16,133 nucleotides of DNA from DATFXM01 sp035315885 (GCA_035315885.1 DATFXM010000204.1:1-16133), one strand, 5' to 3'; numbered from the stretch's first letter, positions 1 through 7,289 are shown. A program made the numbers and translations. Notes: generated by a model not told the origin, from the sequence alone.

Positions 1-1
1 C

Positions 2-466
2 GCGACAACGGTGCTCGAAATAGGAATCTTCACTGGCTACAGCGCATTGATGATGGCGGAAGGTCTGCCTTCAAACGGCCGGCTGATTACCTGCGATGTG
101 AATCCTGAAGTCGAGCAAATCGCTCGTCGCTTCTTCGCCGAAAGCCCCCACGGATCAAAGATCGAGATTCGTATGGGCCCGGCGCTGGAAACAATCAAGT
201 CATTGAGCGGTCCGATCGACATGGTGTTCATCGATGCCGATAAGGAGAACTACGTCAACTACTGGGATAGCTGCATGCCACTAGTCAGACCCGGCGGCTT
301 GATCGTAGCCGACAACGTGTTGTGGAGCGGCCGTGTAATCGATCCGCGAGACGACCTCACAATGAAGATCGTAGAGTTCGATCGTCACGTGCAGGCCGAC
401 ACTCGCGTCGAAAACGTCTGCCTCACGGTACGCGACGGAATGATGCTCGCGTGGAAACGAGTCTAA
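2..466 (+). CDS. Class I SAM-dependent O-methyltransferase (caffeoyl-CoA OMT type), 5'-truncated by window edge
   Basis: This is the C-terminal part of an S-adenosylmethionine-dependent O-methyltransferase of the Methyltransf_3 (caffeoyl-CoA/catechol OMT-like) family, which methylates hydroxyl groups on small, usually catecholic, molecules in the cytoplasm. The frame is open to the window edge and 154 codons are visible. The family is usually about 220 residues, so about 65 N-terminal residues lie outside. A GTG at 11 lies inside the SAM-binding motif and is not a start. Seen motifs are the glycine-rich SAM loop VLEIGIFTGYSAL, the acidic DADKENY segment (metal ligand and catalytic region of the family), and GGLIVADNVLWSGRV, whose DN supplies a further metal ligand. 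The stop is followed after 12 bases by a repeat element and then a Tat-exported amidohydrolase on the same strand. Family is secure; substrate is unknown. Confidence 0.9.
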   Translation, partial: ATTVLEIGIFTGYSALMMAEGLPSNGRLITCDVNPEVEQIARRFFAESPHGSKIEIRMGPALETIKSLSGPIDMVFIDADKENYVNYWDSCMPLVRPGGLIVADNVLWSGRVIDPRDDLTMKIVEFDRHVQADTRVENVCLTVRDGMMLAWKRV

Positions 467-474
467 GTGAGTTT

Positions 475-570
475 AGAAGTTCTGAGTTCTGAGTTTTGGC
501 TCTTTAGCCGGACACCCAGCATACATCGGATCAACGACTCAGAACTCGGAACTCAGAACTCAGAACTTCT
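475..570. repeat. Inverted repeat of GTTCTGA heptamers, 21-bp perfect arms
   Basis: Positions 475-495 and 550-570 are perfect reverse complements over 21 bp, with a 54-bp spacer. Each arm is AGAA followed by heptamer units GTTCTGA (or TCAGAAC on the other side), and a further inverted unit, GACTCAGAACTCGG, sits in the spacer at 536-549. The right arm ends one base before the AAGGAG ribosome binding site of the next gene, so an RNA hairpin here could influence its translation. It also lies just past the methyltransferase stop and might act as a terminator, but no T-run follows it. Confidence 0.85.
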
Positions 571-571
571 C

Positions 572-577
572 AAGGAG
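572..577 (+). promoter_or_regulatory. Ribosome binding site deciding the start of the Tat amidohydrolase
   Basis: AAGGAG lies six bases before the ATG at 584. The same frame is open back to 467, but the upstream stretch consists of the inverted repeat. The strong site and the Tat signal that begins just after 584 fix the start here. Confidence 0.8.
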
Positions 578-583
578 AGCCAC

Positions 584-1819
584 ATGCCCAAGCCAAAGAG
601 TTCGCCGGATAACAAACCAGGAATCTCAAGACGACAAATGCTGAAGGGCGCGTCCGCAGCCGCAACGTTGACTTTCCTGCAGAGACGCACCTCAGCACAC
701 GAATTGCCGCCTTCCAGTTTTGTGAGCAAGATCACGGTCGAAAGGATGCTCGATAAAGATCGGGACTTGAAGCCTCCGATACTGATCGACCTTCAGACCC
801 ACGTCTGGTGGCGTGCGGGCGGGATCAAAACTTTGACAGCGCGCGGCGAAAACTTCCTCAAAACCCTTGCGGGCGCGAGAGCCGCAATCATCGGGCGACC
901 AGTTCCCATCGCGGATATGGGCCGCGTCATGTTCTTTGAAGACATCTTCATGGAAAGCGAGACCGACCTGGCCTTCCTGAACAGCTTCGGCATGCGCGCG
1001 GCGTTCGATGGAGTAGATCTGTTTCCACCGAAGGAAGCGGCGATGATTCGATCGATGGCCCCTTCGCGCATTCGCGTGTTGGGCGTCGTGGACCCGCCCG
1101 ACGGCCATTCAGCAGTCGAATCATTGATTCGTCAATGCGAAGAAATAAAGATTGACGGGTTGAAGCTATATCCTCCGGGACCCGATGCGACCGGTTGGCG
1201 AATGGACGATGAGAAGAACACCTATCCGCTGTTTGAAGTTCTGAGAAAGCATAAGGTGAAGAACGTCTGCATGCACACCGGCTTGCCCGGATTGTTTTTG
1301 GAAGAGTATTGCCACACAGCGGGCCTTGCGCGCGCGGCGGCTGACTTTCCCGACCTCAACTTCATCGCGTTTCACAGCTCCTTTCCGTGGGAATCCGAAT
1401 TAGCAGAGCACGCCCGGAAGTCAAAGGCGAAAAACATCTACACCGAGCTTGGCGGCCTCTGCCGAATAATGGCTCAGGAGCCCGCGAGGTTTGCACAACT
1501 GATGGGCACGCTGTTGGAAGGACTGGGCGCCGACCACATTTTGTGGGGCACCGACACTCCGGTGATTGGGCCGCCTCACTGGCAGATCCAGGGTTTCCAG
1601 GCATTCACGATCCCGGACGAAATGATAGAAAAGAACCATTGGCCTCAACTGACCGACGAGGTCAAGCGAAAGATCTTTGGAGAGAACGTGGCCCGGCTCT
1701 TTAACATCGACATCGCGGCGGCAAAGAAGTCGGTGGAATCGGATCTTCTGTACAAACTGCGCCATGACGGTAACACGCTTCCCGTCACGGTCAGCGTGGA
1801 GAAACTCCGCAAGCAGTAG
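584..1819 (+). CDS. Tat-exported amidohydrolase-2 family metal-dependent hydrolase
   Basis: A 411-residue TIM-barrel hydrolase or decarboxylase of the Amidohydro_2 (ACMSD/COG2159-like) family. The N-terminus carries a twin-arginine signal, SRRQMLKG (residues 15-22), followed by an alanine-rich hydrophobic stretch and a likely cleavage near TSAHE, so it is probably exported folded with its metal. Barrel landmarks: DLQTHV at the end of strand 1 (Q71, H73), GLKLYP (K194), CMHTG (H231), FIAFHSS (H264) and LWGTDTP (D324). The first position of the usual HxH metal pair is Gln, not His, which may alter metal binding; I believe some relatives share this but cannot check. The start at 584 is chosen over longer options because of the AAGGAG site and the signal. 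Substrate unknown; aromatic acids are typical for the family. Confidence 0.85.
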   Translation: MPKPKSSPDNKPGISRRQMLKGASAAATLTFLQRRTSAHELPPSSFVSKITVERMLDKDRDLKPPILIDLQTHVWWRAGGIKTLTARGENFLKTLAGARAAIIGRPVPIADMGRVMFFEDIFMESETDLAFLNSFGMRAAFDGVDLFPPKEAAMIRSMAPSRIRVLGVVDPPDGHSAVESLIRQCEEIKIDGLKLYPPGPDATGWRMDDEKNTYPLFEVLRKHKVKNVCMHTGLPGLFLEEYCHTAGLARAAADFPDLNFIAFHSSFPWESELAEHARKSKAKNIYTELGGLCRIMAQEPARFAQLMGTLLEGLGADHILWGTDTPVIGPPHWQIQGFQAFTIPDEMIEKNHWPQLTDEVKRKIFGENVARLFNIDIAAAKKSVESDLLYKLRHDGNTLPVTVSVEKLRKQ

Positions 1820-1821
1820 CA

Positions 1822-2967
1822 ATGGCTGAGCGCTGCCTCAATCGAGGCAAAGAGGCAGCCACACAGCACTCGGCAACTCTTATGGCAAGTCACACGGAAA
1901 AGATACTGATAGAGGCACTCCGGCGAGGCGATCTGAAGGAATTCAAATCGCAGCTCCGATCGAACCCATCCATAGCGGGTTCGTCAGCCGTCATCTGTGA
2001 GGCCGGCCGGGCCGGTTCACAGAAGGCATTCGAGCTGCTGGCGCGGGCGGGAGCGGATTTGAATGCAAGTTACAGGGGCTATCGTCCGATACACTCGCTG
2101 ATTCAGGAGAGGCCGCACGGCGACAGGTCACTGATCAGCGAAGAACGGTCGGCGTGTCTTCGGTGGATGCTCGAAAACGGCGCGGATCCCGAGCACCTTG
2201 GCGGATGGCCTTCGATGCGCGCGATCCTTGCGGCTGCGTTTGTAGGCGAACCCGCTTACGTCGCAGTGCTGCGAAATGCAGGCGCGGTTATCGACGGTTT
2301 TGTTGCCGCGGCTCTTGGAGACATAAAGCGGGTTCGACGCGAGCTCCAGAAAGACGGTGATTTTGCGACCGCCCGCGATAGCGGAGGGCTCACCGCGCTG
2401 CATTGCGTTGCGGGATCGCGAATGGGCAAGAACACCAGGACGCGAGAAGCGCTGATGGAGATTGCGCGGCTGCTTCTCGATGCGGGCGCGGACCCTCGGG
2501 CCACCGTACGGAGTTGGTCTCACGACGTGGACGTGATCTATTTCGCGGCATCCCCTTCAAAGCGAGAACTCTTTGAGCTGCTCCTGGAGCGCGGAGCAGA
2601 TCCGGCGAGCGCCTTTTGCTCGGCTATATGGCAGACGCATACCGAGCTTGCGGACATCGCGATGAGGCGGGGCGCCAACCCCGACCGGATAAGAGACGAA
2701 GGAAGGCCCGTTCTGAACCAGATGGTGCGGTGGGGACAGATCAAGCAGGCGCTTTGGCTTCTGGAGAAGGGGGCTAGTCCGAACATCAGTGACGAACGGG
2801 GTTGGACTGCGGTACATCAGGCAGCGTCGCGAGGAAACGAAAGACTGCTGAAGGTGCTGCTGGAGTCCGGCGGCGACACTCGCAAGAAAGACAAAGAAGG
2901 TAAGACACCGGTCGACATTGCCCGTACGCGCAACCGTCCCGCTCTGGTTGCTTTGTTAAGTTCTTAG
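1822..2967 (+). CDS. Ankyrin-repeat protein
   Basis: A 381-residue protein made largely of ankyrin repeats, helix-turn-helix modules that bind other proteins. Clear repeats are ELLARAGADLNA (residues 71-82), WMLENGADPE (115-124), TALHCVAGSR to LLLDAGADPRA (191-227), ELLLERGADP (252-261), WLLEKGASPN (312-321), TAVHQAASRGNERLLKVLLE (329-348), ending with TPVDIARTRNRPALVALL. No signal peptide or membrane segment is visible, so it is probably cytoplasmic. The ATG at 1822 lies two bases after the amidohydrolase stop, suggesting coupling. A second ATG at 1882, just before the first helical repeat, is equally plausible; neither has a convincing Shine-Dalgarno. The last two codons and stop lie in a GTTCTGA-type repeat. 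Partner unknown. Confidence 0.85.
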   Translation: MAERCLNRGKEAATQHSATLMASHTEKILIEALRRGDLKEFKSQLRSNPSIAGSSAVICEAGRAGSQKAFELLARAGADLNASYRGYRPIHSLIQERPHGDRSLISEERSACLRWMLENGADPEHLGGWPSMRAILAAAFVGEPAYVAVLRNAGAVIDGFVAAALGDIKRVRRELQKDGDFATARDSGGLTALHCVAGSRMGKNTRTREALMEIARLLLDAGADPRATVRSWSHDVDVIYFAASPSKRELFELLLERGADPASAFCSAIWQTHTELADIAMRRGANPDRIRDEGRPVLNQMVRWGQIKQALWLLEKGASPNISDERGWTAVHQAASRGNERLLKVLLESGGDTRKKDKEGKTPVDIARTRNRPALVALLSS

Positions 2968-2980
2968 TTCTGAGTTCTGA
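2960..2980 (+). repeat. Three tandem GTTCTGA-type heptamers overlapping a stop codon
   Basis: GTTCTTA followed by two GTTCTGA units. The TAG stop of the ankyrin gene (2965-2967) is formed inside the first two units, so the protein ends in residues encoded by the repeat. Same heptamer as at 475-570, 8225-8277 and 16007-16099. Confidence 0.7.
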
Positions 2981-2995
2981 GTGCGGGCTGCTGAA

Positions 2996-3010
2996 AAGTT
3001 TTAGAAACTT
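2996..3010. terminator. Small hairpin after the ankyrin gene, weak terminator candidate
   Basis: AAGTTT-TAG-AAACTT makes a perfect six-base-pair stem with a three-base loop in the convergent region after the ankyrin gene. The stem is A/T-rich and short and there is no clean T-run, so it would be a weak terminator at best. The rest of the gap (3011-3104) holds an A-free stretch (3039-3093) and no gene. Confidence 0.25.
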
Positions 3011-3104
3011 CAAATCCTTGATTCACTCGCCCGCGTCACCCCTTTGCCGCTTCGTGTCCCTCTTCCTCGCGTCTCCGCGTCGCGCCTTCGTGCACCTTCT
3101 CCCC

Positions 3105-4157
3105 TCACCAGCCGTGGCCAACTGTCAACTCGACCGTATGTTCAGCGCTGCCGCGATAGAACTTCAGCTTAACTCTAGTCCTTGGCGTCGAGCTTTGAAT
3201 ATGGCGGCCCAGTTCATCCGGAGTCGCTATCGACTGCTCATTGAACTCTGTGATGAGGTCCCCAAGCTGCAGACCCGCAAGATCCGCCGGGCTGTTATCA
3301 ACTATACGATGAACTTCCAATGCCCACTGCTTTGTTCCGGGAACACAGCAATGCCGCGTTACGTTCCCTAGCCCAAGAAATCCCTGGTCTCGCGGTGGAG
3401 TCTTGGGCAGGGTGGGTGGTGATGAGCGGTCATCGATTGCGATGTTCAGCGCGATCGTCTTTCCGTCCCTGTACACCTTTGTGCCAACCTCCGACCCCGG
3501 CTTGAGAGTCTCCAGCAGTTGAGCGAGATCTATGCTGTTGCTGATCGGTCGTCCCGCAAACTCCGTCAACACGTCTCCCGCTCGAAAGTGCGCCAGTGCG
3601 GCGGGACTGTATTGGCTGACAAGGCTGGCGACAAACACACCTTGTATGTCCGGGAATTCAACGGTGGAGATCGCCGCGGGCTTGAACCCCAGCGCGTTCT
3701 GAATGCTCGCTTCCATCGAGTGCCGTAGGATTTCGGCTTGTTTGGCTTGTCTCCTTTGTCGAGCCATCTCGACTTCTCTGATGGTCTCGAGACGCACGAG
3801 CCGTCGAGATCGAATGTAGTCTCTACCGATCGCAAGTCCCGATATCGCAAAGATCAGCGTCAACAGGAACAGGCCGATCCATAGTAGCTTTCCGCTGAAC
3901 CGGAGCCTTATCCATGAGACGGTTCGCTTCAAGGCGCCCGAAGCTTCTGCGAGTGGGAACGTCGTCGAGGCCGTTGCATAGAACGGATCAACTACGCTTC
4001 CCTGCCCTACCGGCGCTACTTTGAGTTGAGAGATTGGCCGGGAGAATTCATTCGTGTCCGCAAGGTCCTCAACCAGCACGGCGATGCGAGCTCCGCAATT
4101 ACGGCAGAAGCGTTCGTCGCCAAGGATTTCCATGGCACAGGCATCACATCTCGCCAT
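3105..4157 (-). CDS. Zinc-ribbon, single-TM, tandem-PDZ protein
   Basis: A 350-residue membrane protein. Residues 4-21 form a zinc ribbon with two CxxC pairs (C4, C7, C18, C21; CDAC and CRNC). A linker to about residue 85 is followed by one membrane helix (91-111), a basic, probably coiled segment (115-150), and two PDZ domains: about 160-243 (VFVASLVSQYSPAALAHFRA, GDVLTEFAGRPI) and about 259-347 (RIVDNSPADLAGLQLGDLI). PDZ domains bind C-terminal or extended peptides and are common in HtrA/DegP proteases, but no protease domain is present. Likely topology is zinc ribbon inside and PDZs in the periplasm, so a signalling or scaffold role is possible; this is inference. The ATG at 4157 is chosen because GGGAGG lies four bases upstream; a TTG four codons earlier overlaps that site. 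Confidence 0.8.
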   Translation of the reverse strand: MARCDACAMEILGDERFCRNCGARIAVLVEDLADTNEFSRPISQLKVAPVGQGSVVDPFYATASTTFPLAEASGALKRTVSWIRLRFSGKLLWIGLFLLTLIFAISGLAIGRDYIRSRRLVRLETIREVEMARQRRQAKQAEILRHSMEASIQNALGFKPAAISTVEFPDIQGVFVASLVSQYSPAALAHFRAGDVLTEFAGRPISNSIDLAQLLETLKPGSEVGTKVYRDGKTIALNIAIDDRSSPPTLPKTPPRDQGFLGLGNVTRHCCVPGTKQWALEVHRIVDNSPADLAGLQLGDLITEFNEQSIATPDELGRHIQSSTPRTRVKLKFYRGSAEHTVELTVGHGW

Positions 4158-4294
4158 AAAGCCTCCCAAGAAACTGGAGCATTCTCGAATTGTCTTTGGT
4201 TACGACGCGGGCACGGCTTTTGTTCTTGAGAACGGAACACGGCTCCGACGCACGATCAGTCCGGCCGAAGTCGATTGAGGCAGCTTCTGAAGGT

Positions 4295-5638
4295 CTACTG
4301 CCCTTTTGCTGACTCAAACCCGTATAGTTTCATCGCATTATCACGCAGGGCAAGTCGCGCAAGCTCAACAGCCTTGTCGTGCGTTATTTCGCGGTCCTGG
4401 ATCATCGCGGTGAGTGCCATCGCCAGCGCCTGTCGTGCGGTCTGCGTTGCAAGCCATCCCGTCTCTTCCCAGCCAATCTCGCCAAAAGAAGGCGAAGCAT
4501 CTGTGCCGAATAGAATCTTTTCGGGATAGTACTCCATCCAATTTCGCAGCACTTCACTCAGAGCTCGCGGATAAATCAGAAGATCCTGCGCGGAAAAATC
4601 AGCCCACACGTTGGGCTTGCTGAGCAGCCCGGCAGTCGATTTGGTGTGCGGATAACCTCCGTGCACGATCACGAAATTTGTTTTCCGCAGCGAGGGGTCG
4701 TTGAACACCGAGTCGAGCACTGTCGGATTGCTGCCGCTCTGAACGTAGCTCCCTCCGCCTCCATCGAAAACGTGAATGTGAACCGCTAGTCCAAGGCGGC
4801 CCGCTTCACGGCAAACCTGCCTGAACAAGTAATCCTGCAACATCGCATAGTCCGATACAGGAGGCTCGCCTCCCTTGCACCAACGCGCGTACACACGGCT
4901 CGCCTCAGACTCCGGCGGATCCGAAAATCCCAGCGATCGCAGGTAGGCAATCTCAAACTTGACCGCAACCGCACCTTCTTTCTTCTGTCGTTCGAGAGTC
5001 GGCGTAATTACCTGGGAAGAGTATTCCTTCAACGAAGCCGGAAGTCCGGTCAGCTTGAGATCGGACAGATAGCGTTTCAGCAATCGTTCTTCTGCTGGAT
5101 AAAAGGCGCGATAGTCGAGGTTCATTCGTTTGGCGGCTTCGTTGCTCAGCGGAAAAACGAGAGCGTCGATGTAGGAAACCCAGCGGAACCGAGGCGCGTT
5201 CAGACCGCGTCCCATCGCTACACGGTTTGCCAGCATGATGTCTATGCCGAGCTGATCGAGAACCCACGTCGGATAGGAATCGCCGCGGTCGCGCATGACT
5301 TTGTGTTTCGCGTCCGCTAGTTCCCGGACATGGGCGTCCGACATATCCGAGTATTTGTAACCGTACAATGCCGTCCATGCTGCAGCATACTCGAGGTTGT
5401 CGGGTCTTAGGCGAACCATCAAGGGAAAGGGTTCGAGCAACTCGAAGGGGAGCGCGTCATACTCGTGGTCTTCTTCACCGGCGGCAACGACTCGAGTGAC
5501 GTGCGTATGATTGTCGATTGCCTTGATTCGTTCGATTTCCGCGAGCAGTCGTTCATATTCTGACGACTGCGCGCTCAGCTTGAAGGGGAGGGCGGTCATT
5601 GGCAGCAAGAGCATGACCAAGGTGAGCGTCTTTTTCAT
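4295..5638 (-). CDS. Sec-exported amidohydrolase family protein
   Basis: A 447-residue amidohydrolase-superfamily (Amidohydro_2-like) metal hydrolase. The N-terminus, MKKTLTLVMLLLPMTALPF through LSAQ, is a Sec signal peptide with likely cleavage after about residue 24, so it acts in the periplasm or outside. The barrel shows the intact metal pair IDNHTHV (H44, H46), VAVKFEI (K227, in the place of the bridging lysine), AVHIHVFDGG (H287, H289), FVIVHGGYPH (H326) and ILFGTDASP (D380). It differs clearly from the Tat-exported amidohydrolase at 584-1819 in length, export route and its intact HxH. An AAGGAG sits eight bases before the ATG, and the 137-bp gap to the downstream zinc-ribbon/PDZ gene suggests loose linkage. 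Substrate is unknown. Confidence 0.85.
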   Translation of the reverse strand: MKKTLTLVMLLLPMTALPFKLSAQSSEYERLLAEIERIKAIDNHTHVTRVVAAGEEDHEYDALPFELLEPFPLMVRLRPDNLEYAAAWTALYGYKYSDMSDAHVRELADAKHKVMRDRGDSYPTWVLDQLGIDIMLANRVAMGRGLNAPRFRWVSYIDALVFPLSNEAAKRMNLDYRAFYPAEERLLKRYLSDLKLTGLPASLKEYSSQVITPTLERQKKEGAVAVKFEIAYLRSLGFSDPPESEASRVYARWCKGGEPPVSDYAMLQDYLFRQVCREAGRLGLAVHIHVFDGGGGSYVQSGSNPTVLDSVFNDPSLRKTNFVIVHGGYPHTKSTAGLLSKPNVWADFSAQDLLIYPRALSEVLRNWMEYYPEKILFGTDASPSFGEIGWEETGWLATQTARQALAMALTAMIQDREITHDKAVELARLALRDNAMKLYGFESAKGQ

Positions 5639-5686
5639 TGCGGAATCTCCTTTCGGAATTGCGCCGACAATATACCAAAAGGAGGT

Positions 5687-5838
5687 GCAGTAGGCAGGTT
5701 CGGGTTTCGGTTTTAGGGTTTAGGGTTCGTACGATGAAAGTTAGGGTTAAACATTTTTCCTCACGACTCGGATCGAAAGAGTTGTGGTTCCATCGCAACA
5801 TTGCGCGACCGAACCCTAAACCCGAACCTGCCTACTGC
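5687..5838. repeat. Long composite inverted repeat with GCAGTAGGCAG arms
   Basis: Positions 5687-5707 and 5818-5838 are perfect 21-bp reverse complements, beginning GCAGTAGGCAGG and ending GGGTTT. Just inside each arm lie AGGGTTCG on the left and its complement CGAACCCT on the right, and the left half also carries two TTTAGGG units. The element fills most of the gap between two minus-strand genes and overlaps the end of the pentapeptide gene, whose stop lies at 5832-5834. It could form a cruciform or RNA hairpin. The 11-mer GCAGTAGGCAG recurs in the palindrome at 9653-9830. Confidence 0.85.
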
Positions 5839-7196
5839 CTGCTGCCGTTACGCCTGATCTCGTCGGTGATGAAATGACCTTTGACCAGATCGATGCCAAG
5901 CGTTGCGCCGTGAGGTGGCCTCAATGTGAGAGAGGCGTCCGAGCTTGACTCAAGCCATAGTCGACGATTGCTGGTGAGAATGACTACCGCCTTCTCGCTT
6001 GTCCAGAACGGTGTCCGCTGAAGAGCTTCCAGGCTTGAAACTACTTCTCCGCCGACGTGCGCAATGCCGCCCGGGACAGCCACCGATGATTGGGAAACAA
6101 ATCCGGACAGCGAAGAACGAGTGCTGGGCGGCAGCGGACCGGGTTTCAGCCCCGGGTCGTCCTGTTCGGCAACAGCGGCCGCAAGCTTTTCAAATAGCTC
6201 CACCGAACCGGTACCGATAATGTCCGCGAAGTCGAACAGATATGCGGCAAGACTCAGCTCGTGCTCGGCTTCGAGATAAATCGCCGAAGCGCTTATACCC
6301 TGATGTATTCCGCGCAGCCTGACATCCGAGTGGTTCGGATGCGTGACCTGAAACCGGCAAAGATGCGCGAGGATCAGCGCGCAGACGTCGTCCCCGACTC
6401 TGCCCTGAACCAGGATTTGCGCGAGCGGTCGCCCGATGATTCCTACAAATACCTCTTCAAGCGCCGCCCGATCCTCGTGATCGTCGTCTTCGGAAAGGTC
6501 GATCCAGTCAGCCCACGAATCGTCCAACCGAACGCCTTCGAACTTTATGTCTCGAAGCTTAGCTCCGGTCAGATTACAACCGCTCAGATCAGCTCCGGTC
6601 AGATCGGCGCCCCTCAAATCGGCGTACGTCAGAGTGCTTGCAGAAAGATTTGCGCCAACCAGCGTTGCGCCCACCATGTAGCATCCATCGAGTCTGGCAC
6701 TGGAAAGATCGGTGTTAGAAAGGTCCACCGCTTCGAGTCGCGCACCGGCGAGGTTGGCACCTGACATCTGCGCCATCCTTATAAAGGCCCCTGAAAGGTC
6801 CGCACCCGAAAGATGGGTTTCATTCAGGAACGCTCCCACCATGAACGCGCCCTGAAGGTCTGAGCCTTCAAGGTTGGCGCCGGTCAGGTCGGCGCCGCTC
6901 AGATCGGTTCGGCTAAGATCCGCCCCGCTCAACATCGCACCGATCAGCGTAGCCTCTACCAGACTTGCCCCGGTCAGATTGGCGTCACTGAGAGTCGCGC
7001 CGCTCAATGAGGACCCGGTCAATCGAGCCTCTCGCAGGTCCGATCGCCGGAGATCGGCCATGCGAAGGTTTGCCTCGGCCAGGTCTACCTGCGACAGTTG
7101 CATCGACGAAAGATCAGTGCGCACCAGGTTAGCGCCCCGAAGGCTCGTCCCTGAAGAGACTCGTTCGAGTATGTCTACCTTAGATAACAGCGGCAT
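5832..7196 (-). CDS. Pentapeptide-repeat protein with uncharacterised C-terminal region
   Basis: A 454-residue protein. Residues about 18-224 are around 40 tandem pentapeptides of A(D/N)LxG type (for example GADLSRTDLSGADLTGANLE, 91-110), which fold as a right-handed four-sided beta-helix of about ten coils. Some such proteins mimic DNA and bind gyrase; many have no known role. Residues 225-345 form a distinct, probably helical region starting at an acidic patch (SEDDDHED) and containing VGIIGRPLAQILVQGRVGDD and AIYLEAEHELSLAAYLFDF. A proline/serine linker (347-370) leads to a final section, AVVILTSNRRLWLES and then GATLGIDLVKGHFI. I recognise no family in the C-terminal half. No signal peptide. 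The ATG at 7196 has only weak purine-rich sequence upstream. The last codons come from a repeat arm. Confidence 0.85.
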   Translation of the reverse strand: MPLLSKVDILERVSSGTSLRGANLVRTDLSSMQLSQVDLAEANLRMADLRRSDLREARLTGSSLSGATLSDANLTGASLVEATLIGAMLSGADLSRTDLSGADLTGANLEGSDLQGAFMVGAFLNETHLSGADLSGAFIRMAQMSGANLAGARLEAVDLSNTDLSSARLDGCYMVGATLVGANLSASTLTYADLRGADLTGADLSGCNLTGAKLRDIKFEGVRLDDSWADWIDLSEDDDHEDRAALEEVFVGIIGRPLAQILVQGRVGDDVCALILAHLCRFQVTHPNHSDVRLRGIHQGISASAIYLEAEHELSLAAYLFDFADIIGTGSVELFEKLAAAVAEQDDPGLKPGPLPPSTRSSLSGFVSQSSVAVPGGIAHVGGEVVSSLEALQRTPFWTSEKAVVILTSNRRLWLESSSDASLTLRPPHGATLGIDLVKGHFITDEIRRNGSRQ

Positions 7197-7289
7197 CGCT
7201 TCGTTTCAGACGCAGAAGTGTATCCGGGCGGGGGTGCTGTTTAAGCCGGGATTAGACCCTTAGGGGCGATCGCCAATGCTCGCTCTGCC

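Noticed and set aside
467..583. In-frame N-terminal extension of the Tat amidohydrolase starting at a GTG at 467
   Set aside because: The extension would be encoded by the heptamer inverted repeat and would bury the Tat signal 54 residues inside; AAGGAG six bases before the ATG at 584 marks the real start.
4222..4233. GTTCT-TG-AGAAC palindrome upstream of the zinc-ribbon/PDZ gene as a LexA- or heat-shock-type operator
   Set aside because: Five-base half sites only, no match to a LexA or CIRCE consensus I can name, and no promoter elements nearby.
4295..5638. Possible recent duplication of the two amidohydrolase genes
   Set aside because: They share only superfamily metal motifs; lengths, export signals and barrel sequences differ throughout.
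5713..5732. Plant-telomere-like TTTAGGG units
   Set aside because: Only two units inside a bacterial palindromic repeat; resemblance to telomere sequence is coincidental.
6261..6764. A plus-strand open frame opposite the pentapeptide gene showing a repetitive protein
   Set aside because: Its periodicity (SSGQI, GAPQIG) is only the complement of the real pentapeptide repeats; the minus-strand frame has the genuine A(D/N)LxG pattern.
7266..7273. GCGATCGC octamer resembling the cyanobacterial HIP1 site
   Set aside because: A single perfect octamer in this GC-rich DNA is expected by chance and other features do not suggest a cyanobacterium.
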